A stretch of 64,000 bases of DNA from JAMQPK01 sp963782595 (GTDB taxonomy: Bacteria > Acidobacteriota > Vicinamibacteria > Vicinamibacterales > JAMQPK01): assembly GCA_963782595.1 (NCBI GenBank), contig CAWAKJ010000002.1, positions 310,001 through 374,000 of the forward strand. Direction: 5' to 3'. Under the pieces are notes generated by a model. The model was not told the origin of the DNA. It did not search any database and saw nothing but the letters and a program-made list of their open reading frames with translations. Below are positions 1 through 8,176 of this stretch, piece by piece. Both the position numbers and the translations under genes were made by a program. Within the stretch, counting starts at the first letter, position 1; each line of letters opens with the position of its first letter.

Positions 1-19
1 AGCGAGACTACAACAATTC

Positions 20-1378
20 ATGCAGGCTTATCCGCGTACGACGGCGGAGATCGCTATCGAAAGCGGTTCCGCAGTGACATTGGCGAAGACCATCAGCAAG
101 GCCACCTGGCGTCTCGTGCCCTTCCTGCTGCTGATGTACATCCTCGCGTTCCTCGATCGCGCGAACGTCGGATTTGCGAAGCAGGCATTCCAGCTCGACA
201 CCGGGCTCAGCGAGGCGGCCTACGCCTTCGGCGCCGGCGTGTTCTTCGCGGGCTATGCGCTCCTCGAGGTGCCGAGCAACCTCATCATGCACAAGGTGGG
301 CGCCCGCATCTGGATGGCCCGCATCATGGTGACCTGGGGTCTCGTCTCGGCGGCCATGATGTTCGCTCATACCGCGACGACGTTCTACGTGCTCCGCCTG
401 CTTCTGGGAATCGCGGAAGCGGGATTCTTCCCTGGAGTCATTCTGTACCTGACGTACTGGTTCCCGTCGTACGCGCGCGGCAAAGTCATGGGGCTTTTCT
501 ACTTCGGGGCGCCGCTGGCGTTCATTCTCGGCAGCCCCATGTCGGGCGTCTTGCTCGAAATGGATGGCGTGCTGGACCTGAAGGGATGGCAATGGATGTT
601 CATGGTGGAAGGCCTGCTCGCAGCGGCGATCGGGATCTGGGCCTACTTCTATATTGACGACAAGCCGTCCGATGCGTCGTGGCTCGACGCCGAGGAGAAG
701 CACGTGTTGAACGCGGCCGTCGCAGCGGAGGATCAGGGCAAACGCGGCCACGGTCCCCACGGCGTGGCCGCAGCGCTCAGCAATCCGGGTGTCCTCTACC
801 TCAGCGCGATCTATTTCCTCATCCAGGTCGCAGTCTACGGCGTCGTGTTCTATCTGCCAACCCAGGTGGCGCAACTCCTCGGTAAGAAAGTCGGACTCGA
901 GGTGGGCCTCGTGACGGCGATTCCGTGGATCTGCGCGTTGATCGCCGCGTACCTGATCCCACGCTACTCGGACCGGACCGGCGAGCGCCGCTGGACCGCC
1001 GCATGCACGCTCGCGGTCGCTGGTGCAGGCATTGCGGTGTCGGCTGCGGCGAGCCAGAGTCCGCTGGTGGCGCTCGTCGCGTTGTGCTTCGCGGCGTCCG
1101 GCTTCATTGCTGTTCAGCCGCTGTTCTGGACGTTCCCGACCGGCTACTTGTCGGGAGCTGCGGCAGCGGGCGGCATCGCGCTGGTGAATTCTTTTGGCGC
1201 GGCGGGCGGCTTTACTGGACCGATCGTCAGGACATGGGCGGAGCAGTCGTTCGGCTGGCCGCTCGCCGGCCTGTATGTGCTCGGGTTCGCGGCCGTCATC
1301 GGCGCCATTCTGATTGCGATGGTCGGCGTGATGCTGCCCGGCCTCGACATGGATAATCGGCGGAGTATACGACCATGA
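20..1378 (+). CDS. MFS transporter, anion:cation symporter (ACS) type, probable sugar-acid uptake
   Basis: A 452-residue inner-membrane carrier with the twelve hydrophobic segments of the major facilitator superfamily. The first helix carries 'LAFLDRANVGFAK', the signature of the ACS family that takes up sugar acids such as glucarate, galactonate and rhamnonate; 'GIAEAGFFPGVI' in helix 4 is also typical. Its stop overlaps the start of the L-rhamnonate dehydratase gene by 4 bp (ATGA), so the two are translationally coupled and the likely substrate is rhamnonate or a close 6-deoxy sugar acid. The ATG at 20 is used here; an in-frame GTG at 74 (MTLAKTISK) is a good alternative because the first 18 residues do not look like family sequence. 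Substrate is inferred from context only. Confidence 0.9.
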   Translation: MQAYPRTTAEIAIESGSAVTLAKTISKATWRLVPFLLLMYILAFLDRANVGFAKQAFQLDTGLSEAAYAFGAGVFFAGYALLEVPSNLIMHKVGARIWMARIMVTWGLVSAAMMFAHTATTFYVLRLLLGIAEAGFFPGVILYLTYWFPSYARGKVMGLFYFGAPLAFILGSPMSGVLLEMDGVLDLKGWQWMFMVEGLLAAAIGIWAYFYIDDKPSDASWLDAEEKHVLNAAVAAEDQGKRGHGPHGVAAALSNPGVLYLSAIYFLIQVAVYGVVFYLPTQVAQLLGKKVGLEVGLVTAIPWICALIAAYLIPRYSDRTGERRWTAACTLAVAGAGIAVSAAASQSPLVALVALCFAASGFIAVQPLFWTFPTGYLSGAAAAGGIALVNSFGAAGGFTGPIVRTWAEQSFGWPLAGLYVLGFAAVIGAILIAMVGVMLPGLDMDNRRSIRP

Positions 1379-2562
1379 GCATGCCCACCATCAGATACGT
1401 TCGTGCCTTTATCCTCCGTGGCGGCGGTGCCGACTACCACGACCAGCCCGGCGGACATTGGATCGACGACCACATCGCCACGCCGATGAGCAAGTACGAG
1501 GACTACCGCCAGAGTCGTCAGAGCTTCGGCCTCAACGTGCTCGGCACGCTGGTGGTCGAGATCGAGGCGAGCGACGGCACGGTCGGCTTCGCGGTCACAA
1601 CCGGCGGTGAGCTGGGCTGCTGGATTATTGAAAAGCACCTGGCGCGGTTCATCGAGGGTGCCCGGGTCACGGACATCGAGAAGATCTGGGACCAGATGTT
1701 CAACGCCACGCTGTACTACGGCCGCAAGGGGATCGTCATCAACACGATCTCAGGCGTCGACCTGGCGCTCTGGGACTTGTTGGCAAAAGTCCGCAAAGAG
1801 CCGGTGCACGCACTGCTGGGCGGCCCGGTGCGCGACGAACTGACGTTTTATGCGACTGGCGCTCGACCCGACCTCGCCAAGCAGATGGGTTTCATCGGCG
1901 GCAAGCTGCCGCTGCACCATGGGCCGGCCGAGCGGGAAGAAGGACTGAAGAAGAATCTCGACCTGCTCAGCAACATGCGCAGCAGGGTCGGCGACGACTT
2001 CTGGCTGATGTACGACTGCTGGATGAGCCTTGACGTGGATTACGCCACCCGTCTGGCACGCTCGGCGCGCGAAGAGTACGGCCTGAAGTGGATTGAGGAG
2101 GCCCTGCCACCCGATGACTACTGGGGTTACGCGGAACTGCGCCGGAACGTGCCGCGGGGATTGCTGGTCACCACCGGCGAGCACGAGGCCACCCGCTGGG
2201 GCTTTCGCATGCTGCTCGAGATGGAATGCTGCGACATCCTGCAGCCCGACGTCGGCTGGTGCGGCGGCATCACCGAGCTGCTGAAGATCTCCGCGCTGGC
2301 GGATGCTCATGGTCGCCTGGTGGTGCCGCACGGCTCGTCGGTCTACAGCTATCATTTCGTGATCACGCGCCACAATAGCCCGTTCGCCGAGTTCCTGATG
2401 ATGGCGCCCGGAGCCGACACGGTGGTGCCGATGTTCAGTCCGCAGCTGCTCGACGAGCCGGTGCCCGTCAACGGCCGCATGAAAGCCTCCGCCCTCGACG
2501 CTCCGGGCTTCGGCGTGCGGCTCAACCCGGAGTGCAAGCTGCACCGTCCTTATCCACGCTAG
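1375..2562 (+). CDS. rhmD: L-rhamnonate dehydratase
   Basis: A 395-residue enolase-superfamily enzyme that dehydrates L-rhamnonate to 2-keto-3-deoxy-L-rhamnonate. It matches known RhmD along its whole length: 'GGHWIDDHIATPMSKY' and 'QSRQSFGLNVLGTLVVE' near the N terminus, 'FYATGARPDLAKQMGFIGG' in the middle. The Mg2+ ligands are in the expected places (Asp in 'MYDCWMS', Glu in 'WIEEALPP', Glu in 'TTGEHEA') and the general-base His is in 'VVPHGSSVYS'. Its start overlaps the MFS stop by 4 bp. A short-chain dehydrogenase follows after a palindromic repeat, giving transporter, dehydratase and dehydrogenase of a non-phosphorylative L-rhamnose route. Identity is very secure; in vivo substrate preference is inferred from the family. 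Confidence 0.95.
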   Translation: MSMPTIRYVRAFILRGGGADYHDQPGGHWIDDHIATPMSKYEDYRQSRQSFGLNVLGTLVVEIEASDGTVGFAVTTGGELGCWIIEKHLARFIEGARVTDIEKIWDQMFNATLYYGRKGIVINTISGVDLALWDLLAKVRKEPVHALLGGPVRDELTFYATGARPDLAKQMGFIGGKLPLHHGPAEREEGLKKNLDLLSNMRSRVGDDFWLMYDCWMSLDVDYATRLARSAREEYGLKWIEEALPPDDYWGYAELRRNVPRGLLVTTGEHEATRWGFRMLLEMECCDILQPDVGWCGGITELLKISALADAHGRLVVPHGSSVYSYHFVITRHNSPFAEFLMMAPGADTVVPMFSPQLLDEPVPVNGRMKASALDAPGFGVRLNPECKLHRPYPR

Positions 2563-2566
2563 ATTG

Positions 2567-2674
2567 TACGTAGTGTCCGCCTTCCGCCTTCGCTGAAGCT
2601 ACGGCGGACCACCGTAGCCTTGGCGGAGGTGGTCAGGCGGACCGAGCGAGTCCGGCTAAAGCCGGACACTACGT
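2567..2674. repeat. REPIN-like palindromic repeat with 12-bp terminal inverted repeats
   Basis: The intergenic segment begins ACGTAGTGTCCG (2568-2579) and ends with its exact reverse complement CGGACACTACGT (2663-2674). Inside is a perfect hairpin GTCCGGCT-AA-AGCCGGAC at 2650-2667. The same termini and hairpin type recur at 32478-32537. This fits a REP doublet or small non-autonomous element. It fills almost the whole gap between rhmD and the SDR gene and could affect mRNA stability there. Confidence 0.8.
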
Positions 2675-2686
2675 GAAGAGCCAACA

Positions 2687-3436
2687 ATGAAGATATTCGA
2701 GGGCCGATTTGCCGGCCGCACCGCTGTTGTTACTGGGGGAGCATCCGGCCTTGGCCGCGACGTCGCGCGGCGGATCGTGGCGGAAGGGGGACGCGTGTCG
2801 ATCTGGGATGTCAACGTCGATCTCGTTGCCGACGCGCCGAACGCGATTGGCGCGAGCCACGTGGCCATTCTCGACGTTGCCGACTATCGCGCTGTCTCAG
2901 AGGCGGCTGTGTCGGCGCACAAGGCGCTCGGCCACATCGACGTGCTGGTGAACAGCGCAGGCATCACCGGCGCGACAGTGCCGCTGCATGAATTCCCTGT
3001 AGAGAACTGGACTCGCGTCATTGACGTCAATCTCCACGGCACCTTCTACTGTTGCCGTGCGGTTGTCCCATTCATGCTTGCCTCAGGATACGGCCGCGTG
3101 GTGAACATCGCGTCGGTCGCCGGAAAGGAAGGAAATCCCAACGCGTCCGCCTATTCGGCGTCGAAAGCGGGGGTGATTGGTCTGACCAAGTCGCTCGGAA
3201 AGGAACTCGCCACCAAGGGGGTGCTCGTCAACTGCATCACGCCCGCGACGTTTCAGAGCCCGATTCTGGAACAGCTGCCGGAAAGTCAGGTGGAATACAT
3301 GCGTTCGCGGATCCCGATGGGCCGGCTTGGCGAGATCCGCGAGACGACTGCGATGGTGTGCTGGCTCGCCAGCGACGAGTGTTCGTTCTCGACGGCGGCA
3401 ACCTTCGACACATCGGGCGGGCGGACGACGTACTAA
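2687..3436 (+). CDS. SDR-family dehydrogenase, probable 2-keto-3-deoxy-L-rhamnonate dehydrogenase
   Basis: A 249-residue classical short-chain dehydrogenase/reductase. The Rossmann glycine motif is 'TGGASGLG' near residues 16-23, followed by 'NSAGI', the catalytic Ser in 'NIASVAG' and the YxxxK pair in 'YSASKAG'. It resembles the FabG-like NAD-dependent dehydrogenases that oxidise 2-keto-3-deoxy-rhamnonate or -fuconate at C4 in the diketo-hydrolase branch of L-rhamnose/L-fucose catabolism. The position after rhmD supports that role, though the sequence alone cannot fix the substrate; no diketo-hydrolase or rhamnose dehydrogenase is in the window. Its stop codon lies at the edge of a 62-bp segment copied from (or to) a cytochrome gene at 19876. 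Confidence 0.85.
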   Translation: MKIFEGRFAGRTAVVTGGASGLGRDVARRIVAEGGRVSIWDVNVDLVADAPNAIGASHVAILDVADYRAVSEAAVSAHKALGHIDVLVNSAGITGATVPLHEFPVENWTRVIDVNLHGTFYCCRAVVPFMLASGYGRVVNIASVAGKEGNPNASAYSASKAGVIGLTKSLGKELATKGVLVNCITPATFQSPILEQLPESQVEYMRSRIPMGRLGEIRETTAMVCWLASDECSFSTAATFDTSGGRTTY

Positions 3437-3496
3437 CGCGAACAGTGATTCTTTGCCCGGCGATAGATCCTGTGGCAGCCGCTGCAGGACTCGGCC
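3435..3496 (-). repeat. 62-bp copy of the 3' end of the cytochrome gene at 19874
   Basis: These 62 bp match 19876-19937 at all but one position. Read on the minus strand the segment encodes 'AESCSGCHRIYRRAKNHCSR' and a stop, the C-terminal heme-binding end of the 19874-20410 cytochrome. Homology starts inside the SDR stop codon and ends abruptly at 3496; no further cytochrome sequence is present. It is therefore a transplanted gene end, not a functional gene. Confidence 0.85.
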
Positions 3497-3628
3497 CGCA
3501 GAACGCGCTGCAACAGCATAAAGCAGCGGTAAGGAGGAAAAAGAGCACTCGGGTTTAAGTCTTAGACAGCAGGAACGTTATAGACAAAGCCGCAATATCA
3601 AAAAACTAGCTTGAACTCGTTTCCGTTT

Positions 3629-3670
3629 CCTCATAACCCAAAGGTCGGGGGTTCAAATCCCCCCCCCGCA
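3629..3670 (+). pseudogene. 3' half of an initiator tRNA-Met-like gene (possible att scar)
   Basis: The segment reads as an anticodon loop CTCATAA with CAT anticodon (3632-3634), the 3' anticodon strand, a variable loop AAGGTC, a perfect T-arm GGGGG-TTCAAAT-CCCCC and an acceptor strand CCCCGCA followed by A. This order and sequence match the 3' half of bacterial tRNA-fMet. The 5' half is missing: upstream bases do not pair with the anticodon stem or acceptor. Truncation at the anticodon arm is typical of the tRNA portion carried in phage or island attachment sites. Interpretation as att is inference. Confidence 0.6.
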
Positions 3671-4180
3671 AATCCCACTTTCTAAACTACTAAAAACCAA
3701 GAGCTTGCAGGGCGTCCCTGACTGGGACTCGATTTGAACCCCTCAGCCGCGTAACACGCAGCTCACACCAAGCTTGTTGGTGCACTGTGCCAGAAGAGCA
3801 GCCGCTTTAAGTCTAAAGAAGATGAGGAGTGGTTGGCGCTTCTGTGGGGCGCGCCTTTCTAATGATTCGCGAAGGTGTCCAACCGAGGGCGTAACACACA
3901 CAATGTAGCGTCCAAGATGCCCTGCTTGGCTAGCAGCGTCGGCATAACGATCCACGTGGCGTTGGCTGACGCGTTTCACGGGGATGTTATCGCGGGCCCA
4001 TCGGCCATCGGCATCGCAGCGCACGGTGCAGGCGCAGCTCAGTGTCCGTCGCGCACGTCAGCGGGTAGACGTCTGCGAGCGTCAGCCCAACGGTCTGTCG
4101 CCTACCGCTGTCGTCGCCCTGAGCAATTTCTGGCGGCGGGCGATCCACCGAACCGCACCTGCCACGCCGTTGTAAGACGT

Positions 4181-4194
4181 AACAAGATGTAACA
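4181..4194 (+). promoter_or_regulatory. AACAARATGTAACA motif, copy 1 (putative operator)
   Basis: The 14-mer occurs here and twice at 5449 and 5501. Here it contains CGTAAC (4178-4183) and TGTAAC (4188-4193) repeated with 10-bp periodicity, the pattern bound by OmpR/PhoB-type winged-helix regulators. It lies about 235 bp upstream of the gene at 4429. Binding protein unknown. Confidence 0.4.
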
Positions 4195-4428
4195 GCCGGG
4201 TGCTGTCCGATCCCTTAGAGTTGCATTCCGGGTGGACAGCAGCAAAGGCACTTTGTCGGGCACCCGTCCATGCATTCGAGAAGAACGAGACAATGCCGAG
4301 TATTGGCTCGCCTCACGCTTGTCAGCAATTCACCACCGGTGACCAAGGCCGTTCCGATTCGCGTCCGCTGACCCAGGCTATCCACAACAAGATGGTTCAG
4401 CGCTCACACATCTCGAGGAGTATTTCAG

Positions 4429-5418
4429 ATGACCAATGACAACCAGAGCAGGCGAGGGTTTATCAAGGAAGCCGGATTGGCAACGGGGGCAGTGCTGGGA
4501 ACGTCGATCTTTCAGTCAGAATCAGCGGCCGCACAGAGTGGCGCCGGCAAACCATCCGCAGCTGGCGAAGTGACCGAGATGAGTAAAGGCGCCCGCCTCC
4601 GAGCGGCCATTGCGAGCGGCGAACCTCTCGTGCTGCCGGTTGTCGAAAGCATCTTGCTGACGCGGCTGACCGAGATGGAAGGCTTCAAGGGCGGGTTCCT
4701 GGGTGGTAGCGGCATCGCGGCGCGAAATGCCCTGCCCAACACCAGCATTCAAACCCTGCAGGAGGTCATCGACTACGAAGTCGACATCATGTCCAACACG
4801 GATCTCCCATTCGTGGTGGACGGTGAGGATGGGGGTGGAAGCCCGATTGTGACTTACCGCACGACGCAGCAGCTCGAGCGCGGCGGCGCTGGCTGCATCA
4901 TGATCGAGGATACAAGTGGTCCCGAGAGTGCGTATGCCGGCAAAGGCGCCGCGCTCGCACCGATCCCTGTGATGGTGGGTCGAATCAACGCGGCACTCGA
5001 CGCGCGTAGAGACCAGACGATGATGATCATGGCGCGCATCCATCGGCCCGCGAAGGGGTACTCGGAGCAGGAAACGATGGACCTGGCGGGCCGGCTTGCG
5101 GATGCTGGCTGCGACGCGTTTTACCTAACGGGGTTCAGCCTCGATCAGCAACAGAAGGCTAAGGCGGTACTTAAGAAGCCGTTGATGGTCGGCTCGGGCG
5201 GCCCAGCGGCCGAGTGGCATTCAAAGGGCGTTGACATGGCGTACTACCACATCGACTCGATCGGTGTGGGCGCGATGTATATGGCGCTGAAGGAACTGAA
5301 AGCAACCGGGAAATTCACGGAGGCCGCGAAGATGAACCTTCCGCGGGACATCAGCAACCGGGTTATTCGCCAACAGGACTGGCTTGCCCGCGCCAAGAAG
5401 TATGGCGTGGTCGACTAA
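4429..5418 (+). CDS. exported isocitrate lyase/PEP mutase-superfamily protein
   Basis: A 329-residue protein with a Tat-type N terminus ('SRRGFIKEAGLATGAVLG') and a cleavable region ending near 'SAAAQS', followed by an ICL/PEPM-like TIM barrel. The metal-site loop that usually reads D-x-D-T-G-Y-G is 'DGEDGGG' here, so the second Asp is Glu; the conserved Glu is kept in 'MIEDTSGPES'. The catalytic loop KKCGH of isocitrate and methylisocitrate lyases is absent, so it is probably not one of those enzymes. Export is unusual for this superfamily, whose members are normally cytosolic. Candidates include a C-C or P-C bond lyase acting on an unknown 2-oxo or dimethylmalate-like substrate. The ATG follows 'cgaggagtatttcag'. 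It stands just before the DUF1592 operon and shares its upstream motif. Confidence 0.8.
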   Translation: MTNDNQSRRGFIKEAGLATGAVLGTSIFQSESAAAQSGAGKPSAAGEVTEMSKGARLRAAIASGEPLVLPVVESILLTRLTEMEGFKGGFLGGSGIAARNALPNTSIQTLQEVIDYEVDIMSNTDLPFVVDGEDGGGSPIVTYRTTQQLERGGAGCIMIEDTSGPESAYAGKGAALAPIPVMVGRINAALDARRDQTMMIMARIHRPAKGYSEQETMDLAGRLADAGCDAFYLTGFSLDQQQKAKAVLKKPLMVGSGGPAAEWHSKGVDMAYYHIDSIGVGAMYMALKELKATGKFTEAAKMNLPRDISNRVIRQQDWLARAKKYGVVD

Positions 5419-5448
5419 ACATAGGCGGATGACGGCCAGGGCCGCTGT

Positions 5449-5462
5449 AACAAAATGTAACA
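5449..5462 (+). promoter_or_regulatory. AACAARATGTAACA motif, copy 2 (putative operator)
   Basis: This is the cleanest copy: two perfect TGTAAC hexamers at 5446-5451 and 5456-5461, exactly 10 bp apart. It lies 30 bp after the 4429 gene and about 170 bp before the DUF1592 gene. Confidence 0.4.
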
Positions 5463-5500
5463 TTTGGCCTCTGTTGGCGGCGCCCCGTCTATAAGCGCAA

Positions 5501-5514
5501 AACAAGATGTAACA
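5501..5514 (+). promoter_or_regulatory. AACAARATGTAACA motif, copy 3 (putative operator)
   Basis: A third copy, 52 bp downstream of copy 2, with one perfect TGTAAC (5508-5513) and a degenerate upstream half (CAAAAC, 5498-5503). It is about 115 bp before the start at 5630, a plausible promoter-proximal position. Confidence 0.4.
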
Positions 5515-5629
5515 GCGAGCTCTATCCGGGTCTTGTACAATCACTTGCACAGATTTCACCGTTTCAGGCGCCAGGGCGTTGGTTGCCGTTTGCGCGATCT
5601 GCTTAAGTTACGAGTCGAGGTAGAAAAGA

Positions 5630-8134
5630 ATGAAGGCTCGGTTCGCGTCGATGCCTGTTCTTCACGTGGCTTTATGGGCTCTTGTTGCGGTCCATGTGAG
5701 TCACGCGTCTGCCCAGGGCCAGCGCCGCTCTACGGAACAGGTCCCCTCAGGCACATCGGTCTCGACTGCTCGTGTGGAACTCCGCTCCACCTTGGACAAG
5801 TACTGCGTGTCCTGCCACAACGATCGGCTGAAGACGGCTAACCTCTCGCTTCAGAGCGGCGACGTCGATCTCGTGGGAGCTCCCCCGGATGTATGGGAGA
5901 AGGTTGCGCGTAAGCTCCGAACTCAGGAGATGCCGCCACCCGGCAGGCCACGCCCGGACGCATCGACCTACGGCGCGCTTGCCACACAACTGGAGACTGC
6001 GCTCGACAAAGCGAGCGCGGCCAATCCCAACCCCGGTCGCGTGGCGGTTCATCGTTTGAATCGAGCTGAGTACACAAACGCCGTACGTGATCTCCTGGGG
6101 CTTGAAGTGGATGGTCGAGCCCTGCTTCCTGATGATTCGAATCAGGAGAGCTTTCACAATATCGCCAGCGTACTCTCTGTTTCACCGGCACTGCTCGAAC
6201 GCTATCTGTTGGCCGCCGCACAGGTCAGTCGTCTCGCGGTCGGGAGCGCCGCGCGGGCTGCGATGACCGATACGTATCGCGTTCCGAAAGCGTTGGTTCA
6301 AGATCAACGGACGCGCGACGATCTCCCCTTCGGTTCCCAAGGCGGTACGGTGATTCGCCACAACTTTCCGGTTGACGGCGAGTACACCCTGAAGGTACTG
6401 CTGCGACGACAGTTGTACTACTACATCATCGGGATGGGCGATCCGCACCAGATTGAAATCCGTCTGGATGGCACGTTACTCAAGCGATTTGACATCGGCG
6501 GGGAAGCGAAGGGCAGGGCGGCGGCCGAGAGCTTCATTGGACAGAATCTGGGCGATCCCGAATGGGAGTTCTACATGCAGAACGCCGATGCCGGGCTGGA
6601 GGTGCGCGTCCCGGTGAAGGCGGGGGCTCGAGACGTGACCGTCTCGTTCGTCAAGCAGTACTACGAAACGACAGGAATCCTCCGGCCGGCTGAACGTGGC
6701 TTTGCACGCTCCGTTGACGAGTTGTATCACGGCCATCCGGCCGTCGACACGATCTTGATTAGTGGACCGTATGCAGCCGTCGGTCCCGGCGATACGCCGA
6801 GCCGTCGCCGGGTGTTCACATGCCTTCCAAAGGATCGTGCTTCCGAAGCGCCCTGCGCGAAGCAGATTCTCTCGAACCTGGCTCGTCGGGCGTATCGTCG
6901 TCCCGCTACTGAGAAAGACATCGAGCGCTTGCTCGGCTTCTATGAGGCCGGCCGGGCTGAAGGCGGATTCGAGGCCGGCATCCAACGAGGTGTCGAACGA
7001 ATCCTGGCGGCGCCGAGTTTCATTTTCCGCATCGAGGAGGAGGCCGTTGGTAAGGGGCCTGGGGCGGTCTATCGCCTGAACGACCTCGCGCTCGCGTCGC
7101 GATTGTCATTCTTTCTCTGGAGCAGCATCCCGGACGACGAGCTCCTGGACGTGGCGATCCGAGGAAAGCTGAGCGAACCGGCGACCCTGGCCAAGCAGGT
7201 TCGACGCATGTTGGACGATCCGCGTTCAGTGGCCCTGGTAGAGAACTTCGCCACACAGTGGCTGTCGCTGGGCAAGCTGGCGGGTATCGTGCCGGATGTC
7301 GATGCCTACCCGGAATTCGATGAGAACCTGAGAGCGGCCATGCTGCAGGAACACCGGCTGTTCATGGAAAGCCAGCTGCGCGGCGATCTCAGCGTGACGG
7401 ATTTGGTGACGGCGAACTACTCGTTCATCAACGAACGTCTGGCGAGACATTACGGAATTCCAAATATCTACGGCGACCACTTCCGTCGAGTGACATTCGA
7501 TGATGGGAAGCGTGGCGGTCTCCTCGGTCAGGCCGGTATCCTGGCAGTGACGTCGTATCCCAACAGAACGTCACCGGTGCTCCGGGGCAAGTGGGTCCTG
7601 GCCAACCTGCTCGGCTCGCCCCCACCGCCGCCGCCTGCGGAGGTGCCCGCACTGAAAGACGCTGGTGAGGAGGGTCAACCACGGTCGATTCGTGACCGCA
7701 TGGAAGCGCATCGGAGGAATCCCGCCTGCGCCTCGTGTCACGCGCGTATGGATCCCCTCGGGTTCTCGCTCGAGAATTATGACGCGCTCGGGAAATGGCG
7801 GAGCGAGAGTGATGGCGTTCCTGTCGACGTCGCGGCGAGCCTCCCCGATGGCTTCCGGTTCGAAGGCCCGAAGGGGCTGCGGGCGCTTCTCGTCGGCCAT
7901 TCAGAGGACTTTGTCCGTACCTTCACCGAACGGCTCTTGAGTTACGCGCTTGGGCGTGTTCTCGAATCCTCCGATCAACCCGCGATCAGGCAGATCGCCA
8001 GGGAAGCGGCGGCTCAAGACAATCGGTGGTCGGCGCTGATCATGGCGATTGTGAGAAGCACTCCCTTTACCCACGCGATTGTCCAGGACGTTGACTCGGA
8101 CGCGCGTCAACGACGAATCGTTCAACGAAATTGA
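5630..8134 (+). CDS. DUF1592-family multidomain c-type cytochrome
   Basis: An 834-residue exported protein with a Sec signal peptide (cleavage after 'HASAQ'). An N-terminal heme motif 'YCVSCH' near residue 58 is followed by the PSD1/DUF1592 order known from Planctomycetes and Acidobacteria: DUF1587 ('HRLNRAEYTNAVRDLLGLE', about 140-200), a carbohydrate-binding-like beta domain (about 235-370), DUF1595 ('LARRAYRRPATEKDIERLL', about 410), DUF1592 ('ASRLSFFLWSSIPDDELLD', about 490), DUF1588 with a second heme motif 'CASCH' near residue 700, and DUF1585 to the end. It is followed after 42 bp by its usual partner, a DUF1552 protein. The pair is widespread but its reaction is not known; polymer or glycan oxidation is only a guess. 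First gene of an operon of four. Confidence 0.92.
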   Translation: MKARFASMPVLHVALWALVAVHVSHASAQGQRRSTEQVPSGTSVSTARVELRSTLDKYCVSCHNDRLKTANLSLQSGDVDLVGAPPDVWEKVARKLRTQEMPPPGRPRPDASTYGALATQLETALDKASAANPNPGRVAVHRLNRAEYTNAVRDLLGLEVDGRALLPDDSNQESFHNIASVLSVSPALLERYLLAAAQVSRLAVGSAARAAMTDTYRVPKALVQDQRTRDDLPFGSQGGTVIRHNFPVDGEYTLKVLLRRQLYYYIIGMGDPHQIEIRLDGTLLKRFDIGGEAKGRAAAESFIGQNLGDPEWEFYMQNADAGLEVRVPVKAGARDVTVSFVKQYYETTGILRPAERGFARSVDELYHGHPAVDTILISGPYAAVGPGDTPSRRRVFTCLPKDRASEAPCAKQILSNLARRAYRRPATEKDIERLLGFYEAGRAEGGFEAGIQRGVERILAAPSFIFRIEEEAVGKGPGAVYRLNDLALASRLSFFLWSSIPDDELLDVAIRGKLSEPATLAKQVRRMLDDPRSVALVENFATQWLSLGKLAGIVPDVDAYPEFDENLRAAMLQEHRLFMESQLRGDLSVTDLVTANYSFINERLARHYGIPNIYGDHFRRVTFDDGKRGGLLGQAGILAVTSYPNRTSPVLRGKWVLANLLGSPPPPPPAEVPALKDAGEEGQPRSIRDRMEAHRRNPACASCHARMDPLGFSLENYDALGKWRSESDGVPVDVAASLPDGFRFEGPKGLRALLVGHSEDFVRTFTERLLSYALGRVLESSDQPAIRQIAREAAAQDNRWSALIMAIVRSTPFTHAIVQDVDSDARQRRIVQRN

Positions 8135-8176
8135 TGTCGAGCTAGCGTTGCCGGATAACCGACAGGAGACTTGCCG

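Larger units (their letters stand above)
3497..4428. other. gene-poor region, probable integration/deletion scar
   Basis: About 930 bp, visibly more AT-rich than its surroundings up to about 3850, with no reading frame that looks like a real protein. It contains the 3' half of a tRNA-like gene (3629-3670) and one copy of the AACAARATGTAACA motif (4181-4194). No integrase or transposase frame is recognisable. The right part presumably includes the promoter and leader of the gene starting at 4429. Confidence 0.6.

Noticed and set aside
8..874. 288-codon open frame on the minus strand opposite the MFS gene
   Set aside because: It mirrors the codon pattern of the real MFS gene, has no recognisable family and is rich in Arg/His/Glu as expected of an antisense frame in high-GC DNA.
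3585..3670. A complete tRNA gene
   Set aside because: The upstream bases cannot form the 5' acceptor, D-arm or 5' anticodon strand; only the 3' half is present.
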